A stretch of 60,514 nt of DNA from Bacteroidales bacterium (GTDB lineage: Bacteria > Bacteroidota > Bacteroidia > Bacteroidales > WCHB1-69). The stretch's first letter is position 1, and the number at the start of each line of letters is the position of its first letter. The position numbers and the translations under genes were made by a program. The stretch is taken from positions 1-60,514 of the forward strand of contig JAITUN010000248.1 in NCBI GenBank assembly GCA_031286285.1. The letters are read 5' to 3'. Under the pieces are notes generated by a model. The model saw only the letters and a list, made by a program, of their open reading frames with translations, ran no database searches and had not been told where the DNA came from. This document shows positions 6,417 through 18,800 of the stretch, piece by piece.

Positions 6417-8178
6417 AGTTAAAAAGACTCTCTATCTCTTCTTCAAATTTCTTACAAATGAAGTTTCTTCTTAATTTAAGAGTGGGGGTCAATTCACCTG
6501 ACTCCACTGCCCACGAGTATCCGATAAGTTTAAATCTTTTCACTTTCTCACTATCTCCAAAGAACTTATTGTATCTATCTACAATCTGTTTAAATTTTGC
6601 ATGTACTTGCGGATGAACAATCATCTCTTCGTTTGTGGTATAAGAGATTCCTTCTCTTGCGCACCATGAACGCATATCTGCAAATTCAGGTACGATAAGC
6701 GCTGCGGCGAATTGTTTGTTTTCACCAACTACCAAAATATTATCAATCATTGGGTGTTCAGAAAATTTATTTTCCACTATAGTAGGAACAATATATTTCC
6801 CGAAAGCTGTTTTAAACATCTCTTTTTTTCTTCCGGTTATACGCAATTGTCCTTCGAGTTCTAATTGCCCTAAATCGCCTGTATGAAACCAGCCTTCTTC
6901 ATCAATCACTTCAGCAGTAAGTTCTGGGGCATTATAGTATCCTTTCATGAGGCAATGGCCTCTTGTGAGTATCTCGCCATCTTCTGCAATTTTCATTTCT
7001 ATTCCGGGGAGTTGCGGACCCACCGTACCAATTTTAACACCATTTTTAAAGAAGTTACTTACTGCTATTACAGGAGATGTTTCCGTCAATCCATATCCTT
7101 CGAGGATAGGCACATCCATCGCCCAAAAAATTTTACCTAATTTGGGTTGTAGTGCAGCACCTCCTGAAACAACCACAGAAAAACGTCCACCCAATGCTGC
7201 TTTCCATTTGTTGAGTACTAATTTTCTTGCAACTTTCAGTTTCCACATATACCATTTTGATTTTCCTTCCACATCATATTCTAAGGCTACTTTATTTGCC
7301 CAAAAAAAGATAGCTCTTTTAATTCCTTTCTGTTTATAGCCCACAGATAAAATTTTATCGTAGAATTTTTCTAATAATCTTGGCACCGATGTAAAAATAT
7401 CAGGGCGTATTTCTTTGAGGTTATCTGCAATTGTTGCCATACTTTCTGCATAATAGATAGAGACACCTATGTAATGCCACGCATACATCATCATGCGCTC
7501 ATATACGTGGCACAGCGGCAAGTAACTTAAACAACGGCTATCTTCTTTAACGGGTATGATTGGAGTTATTGCTTTAGCATTATTCAAGATGTTAGCATGT
7601 GTTATCATAGCGCCTTTAGGGTTTCCAGTAGTTCCTGAGGTATAGATTAAAGTCGCTACATCATCAGTACGAATCGAATCTTTAATTTCTTTCAATTCCT
7701 GCGGCGCCTGATTTGCCATTCCCAGTTCAATGATTTCATTCAAATGTTTATATCCTCTTAAATTTCTAAAGGTATAGACATTGTCTTTCAAACTGGGAAT
7801 ACTATTAATGACATTTTCAATTTTTCTAAGCAACTCCCACCCTGCAACAAAAACCATTTTAACATCAGCATGGTTCAAAATATACTGGTAGTCTGCTTCA
7901 CTAATTGTTGGATAAATAGAAACATGGACTGCTCCTACTTGATGAATTGCCATATCCAAAAAATTCCATTCAGGGCGATTATTACTTATAGAGGCAATTT
8001 TATCTCCTTTTTTAATGCCCATTTGTAAAAATCCATATGCAATTTGCTCAGCTTTATGTATATATTGTGCGGTGCTGTAATGAACCCAAACACCATTTTC
8101 TTTACCTGCGAGAGTATCCTCTTTGGGAAAATTTTCTAAAGCATGGGGTAATAAATCGAAAATTCTTGTTACATTCAT
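6415..8178 (-). CDS. fadD: Long-chain fatty acid--CoA ligase (AMP-forming)
   Basis: This adenylate-forming enzyme activates fatty acids to acyl-AMP and then acyl-CoA. Diagnostic motifs are present in order: the P-loop-like TLIYTSGTTGNPKGAMITH (about residues 175-195), GYGLTETSP (mid-protein), GWFHTGDLG and GRKKEMFKTAFGKYI near the hinge to the C-terminal domain. At 587 residues the length is normal for the FadD15/AMP-binding long-chain group found in Bacteroidota. The ATG at 8178 lies about 20 nt downstream of a -7 element, leaving a very short leader. The paralogue symbol is approximate, since several fadD-like genes usually coexist. Confidence 0.92.
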   Translation of the reverse strand: MNVTRIFDLLPHALENFPKEDTLAGKENGVWVHYSTAQYIHKAEQIAYGFLQMGIKKGDKIASISNNRPEWNFLDMAIHQVGAVHVSIYPTISEADYQYILNHADVKMVFVAGWELLRKIENVINSIPSLKDNVYTFRNLRGYKHLNEIIELGMANQAPQELKEIKDSIRTDDVATLIYTSGTTGNPKGAMITHANILNNAKAITPIIPVKEDSRCLSYLPLCHVYERMMMYAWHYIGVSIYYAESMATIADNLKEIRPDIFTSVPRLLEKFYDKILSVGYKQKGIKRAIFFWANKVALEYDVEGKSKWYMWKLKVARKLVLNKWKAALGGRFSVVVSGGAALQPKLGKIFWAMDVPILEGYGLTETSPVIAVSNFFKNGVKIGTVGPQLPGIEMKIAEDGEILTRGHCLMKGYYNAPELTAEVIDEEGWFHTGDLGQLELEGQLRITGRKKEMFKTAFGKYIVPTIVENKFSEHPMIDNILVVGENKQFAAALIVPEFADMRSWCAREGISYTTNEEMIVHPQVHAKFKQIVDRYNKFFGDSEKVKRFKLIGYSWAVESGELTPTLKLRRNFICKKFEEEIESLFN

Positions 8179-8198
8179 ATATCATATTTTTTTGGGGA

Positions 8199-8206
8199 CA
8201 AAGATA
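8199..8206 (-). promoter_or_regulatory. -7 element of the acyl-CoA ligase gene
   Basis: Reads TATCTTTG on the minus strand, an exact TAnnTTTG match 21 nt upstream of the ATG. Confidence 0.55.
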
Positions 8207-8217
8207 GCAAAAAGTAC

Positions 8218-8249
8218 AAAAAAAAACTGCCGAGCATTCTCGGCAGTTT
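8218..8249 (-). terminator. Intrinsic terminator of the OmpA-family gene
   Basis: The 10-bp arms AAACTGCCGA (8224-8233) and TCGGCAGTTT (8240-8249) flank a 6-nt loop. On the minus strand the stem is followed by a run of nine T (A-run 8218-8226). It lies 19 nt after the OmpA-family stop codon. Confidence 0.88.
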
Positions 8250-8267
8250 ATTGTTGAAAATATAAAC

Positions 8268-9746
8268 TTATTTCTTCTCAATTCTGAAAATAACTGCTCG
8301 TTGTTCTTTATAATCCTTTTCAGGAATATCAGCTTTATGTTGCGGGTCTTCAGCAGTAAAGTTTTGGGTAGAGATCTGATCTACAGGAACACCTTGATCA
8401 ATAAAGAATTTTCTTACCGCAATAGCACGTCTATAGCCTAAGTCTTTATTGTGTTCTACCGTTCCTTCCGGAGAAGTATAACCTGTGATCATTACTTTAA
8501 GATCAGGATTTGCTTTTAGTAATTCTACAGCACGTCTTATATGTTCATTTTTATTATCATCCATTTTTGGAATATCTTTATCTAAATCGAATAAGATTTT
8601 GATATTCGATAATGATTGTGCAAGTTCAAGGATAGCTTTTTTCTTGTCTGGATTGTTTTCAGATTCGTCAAGTAATTCTTGAGAGATTGTAGGAAGAAAA
8701 TAGTAATATTCTACAGTATTTGTAACAATAATAGGTTCATCTTTTTTCTCCATCATTTTGTCCATAAATCTTCTCTTTTGATCTCTCATATATTCATCAT
8801 TGGCACATGACTTACATGGCAAGAAATGGAATCCGAATTTAACGCCTGCCTGAAATAAGTGCCACTTATTCGTTGAGCTGACATATTTGCTAACCACTTG
8901 AGAAACATCAAATTTAGGATTAGCATTTTCAGTAGTTACCACATCTGCTTTTGGGTAAATATCTTTTTTGGGATATACATTAAGAAATCCATAAGATGCA
9001 AAAATACCAAGGTAAAAATCTGCATCTCTTGCTATTCCGAACACTCCTCCAAATTCACCAATTACATCCACAGAACATCTTAGTTTTGGTTTAGCGGATT
9101 GTCCTTTGACAGATCGGTCATCCATATGAATTAATAAATCAGTATAAACTACATTCAAACCTTCTTTGTCAATAATTTTATCAATTTTAATTGTTCCATC
9201 TGTATAACCAATTTTAGCTGAGAATGGGAAGTATCCTTTAATACCCACTCCTGCATAGATACCGTGCTTTCCCCATTTCTTTTCAAATTGCAAAGTTAAA
9301 GGAATATCAATTGCCCACACTAATTTTTGCTGCTTAAGTGGAGCTGCGGTGTATTCTAAATCATAGGTGGGATCTTTCGGATCATATACCCTATCATAAT
9401 AATCATAAATGATACTTGATTCATTAATTTTTGAAAAGATTCCTGTATGATTAATCCCTATTCCTATTCCAATACCAATATTTTGGTGGAAGAAATAGGT
9501 GTATCCCAATTCAGCCAAAGCTGTATAAGAACAATTTACAGAAACATTATTTAATTTTTTAAAAGTGTAATTAGCATAACCTCCGCCTATTCGGAATAAG
9601 ATTCTATGTGGACAAAAATCGTTTTGAGGTTCGGCAATGGAATCCGCAGTAGCGGTTGGTTGGGATTCGTTTTTTGTTTCAGTAGTTTGAGCAAAAGCCA
9701 CAAACATTCCAAAAATAAGACCGATTAATAATAGTTGTTTTTTCAT
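8268..9746 (-). CDS. OmpA-family outer-membrane protein
   Basis: A 492-residue protein with a signal peptide (LLLIGLIFGMFVAFA, cleavage after AFAQ or AFA). Residues ~45-310 alternate polar and aromatic residues in short glycine-bounded strands (GGGYANYTF, GIGIGIGINHTGIF, GKHGIYAGVGIKGYF, FQAGVKFGFHF), as in an outer-membrane beta-barrel. After a linker the OmpA C-terminal peptidoglycan-binding domain runs ~385-492 (ILFDLDKDI, MITGYTSPEGT, NKDLGYRRAIAVRKFF). It would tie the outer membrane to the cell wall. It lies 85 nt downstream of the giant T9SS cargo gene in the same direction, but a hairpin separates them, so co-transcription would need read-through. A functional link to the giant protein is inference. 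Confidence 0.9.
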   Translation of the reverse strand: MKKQLLLIGLIFGMFVAFAQTTETKNESQPTATADSIAEPQNDFCPHRILFRIGGGYANYTFKKLNNVSVNCSYTALAELGYTYFFHQNIGIGIGIGINHTGIFSKINESSIIYDYYDRVYDPKDPTYDLEYTAAPLKQQKLVWAIDIPLTLQFEKKWGKHGIYAGVGIKGYFPFSAKIGYTDGTIKIDKIIDKEGLNVVYTDLLIHMDDRSVKGQSAKPKLRCSVDVIGEFGGVFGIARDADFYLGIFASYGFLNVYPKKDIYPKADVVTTENANPKFDVSQVVSKYVSSTNKWHLFQAGVKFGFHFLPCKSCANDEYMRDQKRRFMDKMMEKKDEPIIVTNTVEYYYFLPTISQELLDESENNPDKKKAILELAQSLSNIKILFDLDKDIPKMDDNKNEHIRRAVELLKANPDLKVMITGYTSPEGTVEHNKDLGYRRAIAVRKFFIDQGVPVDQISTQNFTAEDPQHKADIPEKDYKEQRAVIFRIEKK

Positions 9747-9789
9747 AAGTATTTATTTTTTTAATTATTCTTATTATTTTTATTTGTTA

Positions 9790-9820
9790 AAGGCAGGCAG
9801 TTATGAATACTGCCCGCCTT
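9790..9820 (-). terminator. Hairpin terminator after the giant T9SS cargo gene
   Basis: AAGGCAGGCAG (9790-9800) and CTGCCCGCCTT (9810-9820) form an 11-bp stem with one mismatch. On the minus strand it is followed by TAACAAATAAAAATAAT, with no long T-run, so termination may be partial. Confidence 0.6.
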
Positions 9821-9831
9821 AAAACATTATC

Positions 9832-12800
9832 TTATTTAACAATTACGAATTTAATCGCCTTAATTTCATTAGTACCTGTGGTAATTCTACCCCAGTAAGT
9901 ACCTTGCGCTCTAAATCCATCCACAATAGTTCTTGAACTAACAACTTGTAGATGTTTTACTAAAGCGCCTTTTGCATCATAGATATCAAGAAGTGCGCCT
10001 TCCAACTCAGCGGGTGTTAAATCAAGTTCAACTGTTATAGGTTCATTTGTTTGCGCCGGTACAGGGTATACTTTAACAGTAGTTGATGGATTAAAGGCTT
10101 CATCACAAGTACTAAATTCTACAGTACCTATATGATTTCCATTTATGTCAACTTTAAATCCAGTTAGGTGTACTGTATAAATACCATTCACACCATCAGG
10201 ATCTTGATAATACTGTTTCGTAGCACCAGGTATTATTACACCATTCTTATACCATTGATAAGAAGTAAACTCATAACCACCATTATAGTATGGGCTTCCC
10301 GGATTCATATAATTGTTACTTACAACTAATACTTCACCGTATCCTTCCCATTTTCTAAAGATTAAAGACTGATTCCCTGTTCCGGTTCCGGCCCCAATTC
10401 CTCCGTGGTTCACGATAATAGTGAACCCGAATTCGCATTCATCAACAGCTAAAACAACATTGTTTGCACCAAATTCTATACCATTTGGAATGTCTACTGT
10501 AATAGAATTATATCCTTGCTTAATCTGTATTGATTTTGGCAAAGAGCCTTCAAATGTTATTGTTGCAATATTAGAGAGAGACGAAATTACATAAAATTCA
10601 ACATTAACTGAATTATCGCATGTTGCAACTTCCGGAGAAACAAATTCTACATTGGTTATAGTAACCGTAATCAGAGGTCTTACAAATGATCCCGGTAATA
10701 CACAAGGTGATTCATCCATTAATGATTCAATATGATAGGTAGTTGTTGCAGTAGGTGAAACTAAGATGGTCTCATCATTAGTAAATGATGTAATCTCTCT
10801 ATTAGTACCATCAGTACCAACAAATAGATATTTGAACGGTGGGGTACCTTCAAAGTGAACCTCTATCGGAATAAAGGATGCAGTCGGATCATTAGCACAT
10901 CTTTGGAGGTCTTCTAGAGTACTTTTAAATACAGCATTTACTACAACCGGTCTGCCAACATTAACCACAATCGGATATTCACAACCGTCAATGAAAATTA
11001 ACACATTATTATCTCCACTCGGCGCTTCTGCAGGAATATCAATATTTAAGAGATATTGATTTCCTATTTTTTGAATATCCTTATTCCAGCTTGCACCGGC
11101 AAAGGTAATCGTTGCTGTCTTAGAAACTAAATCTGTAACATTTAAGTACACATCAACAGTTGGATCGCATGTAGCAACATACGGATTAACTACAACTATA
11201 TCTGTTACCACTACAGTAATATCAGATTTTGCAAATACACCGGTTACACATTTTGACATATCATTGAGCGATTCAATGGTATATTGAGTTGTTACAGATG
11301 GTTTAACATCTAAGTAGAAATGATCTGTTGGCGATATCAGATTCCTGATAAGTCCACCGGGTTGTTCTAAGAGGGTGAAGTTATAAGGTGCTGTACCGTC
11401 AGTAAATACAATTTCTAATGTGTATTTAGGATCGTTTGCGCAAGTTTGTGGAACTCCTTCGTTAGCAAATTTAGCTTTAGGAGTAGTAGGTTGGATAGCT
11501 TCTATGGTCATTGGATAAGGATCAATATAACATCCTGAAATTGGATTGCTTGCGGAATAGGTAGCAATGTAGGTATAGTTACCTGCTTGAACCGGTTTGT
11601 GTGTTTGGTGACCGCCCAAACCGATAAATACATTATTACCACCATCCAAACTGTAGTACCATTCAATATAACCAATACTATAATCTTCAGGAACTCCGCC
11701 ACTGTAAACAGCGTCTAAAGTAACGATGTCGCCCAAACATAATCCATCTTCAGGTTTTGGATCAATAGTTACACTTTTCCATATCGGATTATCTTTAACA
11801 TGGTAAACTAATACATTAGAAGCAACAGCATTACAAGTTGGGTTCATAAATTCTGCATTGAGGTAGAATGAATGATCTCCGGTGTAATTGAACTCAATAG
11901 TACGAGGGTCAATTTGACTTGTAAAAGGAGCGCAATCGTTAGGCATGTCGTTCCAACAGTAGAGTTTTCCAACTTGAATAGCTGCATCCTCAACAGTTAG
12001 TTTATTTGAAATTTCTATAGCAGCTCCTTGACAAACATCATTATAGATGTAATCTTTAGGATAGATTTCAATAGAAGCCTGAGGAACAACTTTCACAGCT
12101 GCAAAATCAGTCCATTGTGCATTACATCCTAAATTATTATCAAGATAAGCTCTTACGCTATAAGTGTAAGTTCCCGGAACATTCAATTTTTCTGAATAGA
12201 AGTCGTATGGGTTCGTTATTGGCGCACCCGGAGTACGTCTCCACTCAAAAATAAAGTCTGATGGGTCAATTAATGTTACATCAAAATCAACTACTGTTGC
12301 TTGTAAGTTCACTTGACCACCCACGCACATGCCCGGTAATTGAAGACCTTCGATATTTTGTGATACAACTAATGATGGTACGGAAAGTACACTTACGTTT
12401 GCGGTAGTAGTGCCGTGGCAAGAGCCGGGTCCATAAGAACGATATACTGTAATAGCTATATCATTAATACCATAGTGTAAGTATTCGTTTTTGATTTCAA
12501 TATTATTATCTTCGGTAAACGGAAGTTCAGTTCCATTTACAGACCAGAAATAAGTATATGGATTTTCAGGAGTTGGGGTCGGATCTACATAAGCGGTAGC
12601 CCAAGTTGAGCCATCAAGACAGATGTTTGGATCGGCAACTGCAATTTGAACCTCCGGTTTGGGTTGAACGTTAACTTCATGACATGGAGAAACAGCTGTG
12701 CAATTGTAATTAATAGCTTTTACTTCAACGGTGATGCAATAGGGCGCTGCGGGATCACTAACATCTAAATTGTTAGGAACAACAGCGTATTCGCCTTCAT

Positions 12801-15800
12801 CATCAAATTCGGTATAGAAATTAACTTTAGGATTATTGCCTTGACGATAGAACCATGCATATTCGTAGGTAACGTTATCTTGTTTGCCGGTTACTATAGC
12901 ATGTAATGCCAGGTGTTCATCTTCTAAAGCTTGGTCACAAACGTCATGAGCGCCGAAGATAGTTACTTCAATTTCAGGATGAACCTCAACATATACCGGT
13001 GCAGAATGAGCAGATGTACATCCGTTAATGGTAACTGTTGCAGAATAATTATAAGTAGTCAATTCGTTATTGGCAGTAGGTTGATCGGTAATTGTTGGTT
13101 CAGAACTTTGAACATAAGACATTCCCATTCTATACCAATCATAATCACCTTCAATATTTCCACTTATAGTTACGGGATCGCCGCTACAAATAGTGGTGGG
13201 GGAGATAGTCAATACCGGAGCTGCCGGAATAGGATCAACTTTCACGGTAATTTCATTAGATGTAACTTTACATCCGGAAACAAGTTGAATACCTTGGAAA
13301 TAATAGATATGGTCTCCCGGAGAAGTCGGGGTATATTCATGGGAAGGAGAATTTCCGCCAGTTATTGCTAAATAATCTTCAAACCATTGCCATATCATGT
13401 TATCAATATCCGGAGCGTCTGCATCCAACCAGAATGGCATACCTATACAGATTTGTTCTTTACTTGAATGAATTGCAATTTGAGAGAACATACTTACATA
13501 AACACTATGAGGATCGGAAGTTATCTGACAACCGGACTCTAAATCTGTAATTACAACCTTATAAACATAAGGATACGGACTTGACTCGTTGCTTACTTGT
13601 TGTGTCGGTTCAGTTCCCATAGGATTACCATTTTCATACCATTGGTAAGTTACCGTTGCATTTTCCGGTTTTACGATAGCATATAAAACGGTTGGATCGG
13701 AAGCATCGCACACAGCGGTTGGTCCTGCTATAGAAACAGAAGGAGCAGCTTTAACGGTAATGGTTCCTGCATATACTATTGCAGAAGAACATTCAGCAGC
13801 CTCTGTGGTTGCTTTAACAGTAATTATAAATACACCGGGTTCGTCAAACAAAATAGTATGAGCAGATTCTTCAGCGCCAAATATTACTTGATCGTTTTTA
13901 TACCAGGTATAAATTGCAGGTAGATTAGGAATAACGGTGGCATTAAAGGTTACTTGCTCCCATTGACAAATAGTATCTTCAATAACATTAGCAACAGTAA
14001 CTACAGGGGTAGGTATTACTATAACAGGTATTGGATTAGAAATAGCCAAACAACCTGATACTATTTGTGTTGCATAGAGTTGATAACCGGGTTGATTTAC
14101 TGTTGTTGCAGGATTAACATACCAAGACGGAGTTATAGCGCCTTCAATTGCTACATTATCTGCATACCATTGATAAGTAATATTAGGATTAGGTGTAACA
14201 TGACCGGTTAACAATACTGTTTCTTCCGGACAAATTTCAGTTTTATCCGCTGTAGCAGCAAATGTTGGGAATTGGTAAACAGAAACTGTATGAGGTAATG
14301 ATTTCACCACACAGCCTGATTCAATATCTGTAATTTCTACAACATAAACGTATGGAGCCGGATCGGGTATATTGCTTACCACTTGAGTAGGATAGGTTCC
14401 CTTATGAATACCATTTTCAAACCATTGGTACGTTACTGTAGCATCTGATGGATCAACTTCTGCATACAATACGGTTGGGTCTGCTGCGTTGCAAACGAAA
14501 TCAGGTCCTGAGATAACAACCGAAGGAACGGCTTTTACCGTAATCTTTCCGGCAAACACCATTTCTGAGGTACAACCTGCTACTTGAGAAGTAGCAGAAA
14601 CTTTTACTTCAAAGATGCCATAGTGATCAAAGATATGAGTAAATGTTGCTAAATCTGCACCCTCTACTTTAACGCCATCGATATACCATGTGTAGGTAAC
14701 AGCTTCATTAGTAGTAAGGGTAGCTGTGAAAGTTCTTTGGTCGCCTTGACAAATAGTATCAATAACCGGAACTACTGTAATAACCGGTGTTGGGATTACT
14801 GTTACAGGTATTTCATTTGAAGTAGCTACACATTCGGAGCCGATTTGAGTAGCGGTAAATGTGTAAACTGTAGATATAATCGGATTTACATACAATATAG
14901 GTGCGTCAGCATCATCAATAGGATCTTCATCAGCATACCATTGATAGATCATATTAGGATCTTCTGAAACATTGGCTGTCAATGTAACAGTTTCTCCTGC
15001 GCAGATTTCAGTTTTATCAGCTGTAATTCCAATTACAGGGAAGTCGTTTACATAAACCGGGTGAACGGCTGATAAGATAACGCATCCTGATTCGGAATCT
15101 GTAATTTGAACCGTATAGTTATATGGGTATGGGCTTGGGTCTAAATTAGAAATATCTAAAGTAGCTGTATCCTCGCCGGTAATTGCAGTACCATCTAAGA
15201 ACCATTGATAATCAACCGTTGCATCTTCAGGATCAGTAATTGCATATAAGGTAGCATCTGCTGCTTCGCCGCAAATAATAGTTGGTCCGGCAATCGTTAC
15301 AGAAGGAGCGTCTTTCACAGTAATTGTTCCTGCATCTACCATTTCTGAGGTACAACCTGCCAATTCGGAAGTAGCAGAAACTTTTACTTCAAATACGCCA
15401 TAGTGGTCAAAGATATGAGTAAAGGTTCCCAATTCAGCGCCATCTACTTTAACACCATCAATAAACCATGCGTAGGTAACTGCATCGTTAGTAGTAAGGG
15501 TAGCGGTGAAAGTTACTTGTTCGCCTTTGCAAATTGTATCAATAACAGGAACTACGGTAATAACAGGAGCTGCAATTACAGTAACAGTCAGTGCATTTGA
15601 TACAGCCTTACATTCAGACTCGATTTGTTGAGCTGTAAATGTATAGATCGTTGTTACTAGTGGGTGAACTTGTAATACCGGTCCAACTTCGCCTACGATA
15701 GAATCTCCGTTGGCATACCATTGGTAGATCATATTTGGATCTTCAGAAACATTGGCAGTTACGATAACGTTGTCGCCTGCACAAACTTCATATTTGTCGG

Positions 15801-18800
15801 CGGTAATTCCTACAACAAGGAATTCGTTTACATAAACAGGATGAACTTCTGAAAGTATAACGCAACCTGATTCGTTATCTGTAATTTTAACCGTAAAGTT
15901 ATATGGGTATGGGCTTGGGTCTAAATTAGAAATATCTAAAGTAGCTGTATCCTCGCCTGTAATTGCAGTACCATCTAAGAACCATTGATAATCAACCGTT
16001 GCATCTTCAGGATCAGTAATTGCATATAAAGTAGCATCTACTGCATTGCCACAAATTGTGGTCGGTCCTGCGATTGTTACAGCGGGAGCGTCTTTCACGG
16101 TAATTGTTCCTGCAAGAACCATGTCGGAAGTACAGTTTGCAAATTCTGAAGTAGCAGAAACTTTAATTTCAAATACGCCATAGTGGTCAAAGATATGAGT
16201 AAAGGTTCCCAATTCAGCACCAATAACTTGAGTTCCGTCAATAAACCATGTATAGGTAACTGCATCGTTAGTAGTAAGGGTAGCGGTGAAAGTTACTTGT
16301 TCGCCTTTGCAAATTGTATCAACTATAGGAACTACGGTGATTATAGGAGCTGCAATTACAGTAACAGTCAGTGCATTTGATACAGCCTTACATTCTGAGC
16401 CAATTTGTTGAGCTGTGAATGTATAGATAGTAGTTACTAGCGGATGTGCCTGTAATACAGGTGCAACTTCGCCTACGATAGAATCTCCGTTGGCATACCA
16501 TTGGTAAATCATATTTGAATCATAGTCAACATCGGCGGTAACAATAACATTTTCGCCTGCGCAAACTTCATATTTGTCTGCGGTAATTCCTATAACAAGG
16601 AATTCGATTACATTAACCTGATGAACCGCTGAAAGCGTAGAGCATCCCGATTCAATATCAGTAATTTTAACTGTAAAGTTATATGGGTATGGACTTGGAT
16701 CTAAATTAGAGATGTCTAAAGTAGCTGTATCCGCTCCGGTAATTGCTTCACCATCTAAGAACCATTGATATTCAACAGTTGCATTTTCAGGATCGGTAAT
16801 TGCATACAAAGTAGCATCCGTAGCATTGCCGCAAACTGTGGTCGGTCCTGCAATTACAACAGCAGGAGCAGATTTAATTGTAACGGTTCCTACATAAGTA
16901 AGTTCAGATACACAGCCTGCGGTTTGAACGATAGCACGTACTTTATATACATAGACACCGGCTTCGGTTAACATTGGAGTATAAGATGCATTCGTTGCAT
17001 TATCAATAAGCACGTTGTTTTCATACCATTCATAAGTTACGTTATCAACAATAACATCATCAATAGTAGTATTAACGTTCATGGTAATTTGTTCTCCGCT
17101 GCAAATAGTATCTTCTACAGCAGGAGCAACAACATTAACCACAGGGATTGGAGTTACAGTAATCCATTTAATATCAGTAGCGCTACACAATGAGTGTGTT
17201 TGTAGCACTCTTACTTCAAATTTAGGATCATAGATATCTGTTTTGGCTAATGGTCCGGTTACGTATTCATATCCGGTTGCGCCCGGGATTAATACAGCGG
17301 AAGAGTCAACCAATATGAGAATATCATCTCCCAGTGGCATTTCAAATATGTTATATTCCCATCTGTACCATTGAATGGTCATATTTTGGGTATTGTAGTC
17401 ATTCAGATTTGCAGTAAGTGTTACTGAGCCGCCTTCGCAAACGGTTTCGTCAGTAGTTGTAATATTCACAACGGGCAATTCATGTACCCAAACTAAGAAT
17501 GGGTCGCTCATTGTAGAACAGCCGTCGCCACGAGTTACTTCAACGGTGAATGAATAGGGTTCAAATTGTGCGGGCCAATGTTCGGAATAGAATTGACCGG
17601 ACGGAGCGAAGTCAGGATCTATTTCACGCTCTTCACCTGATTCGTACCAGGTGTATGAAAGGTCGCCTACTTCATCTGACATATGATCAACAGATGCTTT
17701 CAAGAATACATCGTTAGTTTCACAAATGTTAGCATCTCCGGAAATTACAACGATAGGATTGCGATATGTGGTAACTGATACAGCAAGATCTTCAGCAAGT
17801 ATGGAAGCACATCCGGAATTTTCGTAAGTAACAATAGCATTGTAAGTATAAATGGTTACATCATCGTCAATCGCTAATGGAGATTCGGTGAAAGTGTTCA
17901 AATAAGCGCCCGGAATTTCAATACCATTTCTAAACCAGGTATAAACCGGATGGATTCCCCAATTGTTTTGATTTGGATATGCGGTAAGGGTTACTTGACC
18001 ACCCGAACAAATAGTAGTTGTGCTAATTGTAATTTCATCAATTACAGGTTTCGGATGGATATGCAGTGTATAGGATTCTTCAACTCTACATTTAATAACA
18101 TTATCGTGGTCATCAAATGTGGTAGTTTGTTTAACAACCACCCAGTATGTAACATCACCTACATCAAGCAATTCTGGAGTATTGTAGATTCTTTCGGTAG
18201 CGCCCGGAATCATATCAGCATCGGTGAGTGAGTTTTTATACCATTGATATACAAAGTCATCTTCATTATAATCATTGTGGTTGGCAGTTAAGGTTACGCT
18301 TCCGTTTACACAGATGTCGGTTTCGGAAGAAGTAATATTAATAACCGGTTGCGGATGAACATATACGAGAAACTCGTCACTCATTGTATAACAACCGAAA
18401 GGACCGGAATACTCTACTTTAAAAATATAAGGTTCCGGACTTGTAGGTAAATAAATATGAATATGTTGAGCATCCAATACATCTTCAAGGTCATATTTAG
18501 GACCATTCAAATACCATTGATAGCAATTCCAGTCATACGGTGCGTACTGATACTCGCCGTTTTTGAAAGCGGTAATATCCACGTTGGGTACTCCATGCTC
18601 TACATGACTACCTGCGTAAACATCACACACGTGGTGGTCGCCGTGGAGTTCGATAATAGGATTCTTAATTACAATTACAGTGTCCGGTCTGGAAAGATTT
18701 GAAGCGCATGCAATTCCGCCGAATGGAACTGCTTTAACTGTATAAATGTATAATGTTTGATCTTGATCTACTGTAAGCGGGGAAACGTGAATAGTACCTT

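Noticed and set aside
13494-17160. Periodic repeats that might suggest a CRISPR or satellite array
   Set aside because: The period is ~780 bp, the repeats are coding and in frame, and there are no short repeat-spacer units.
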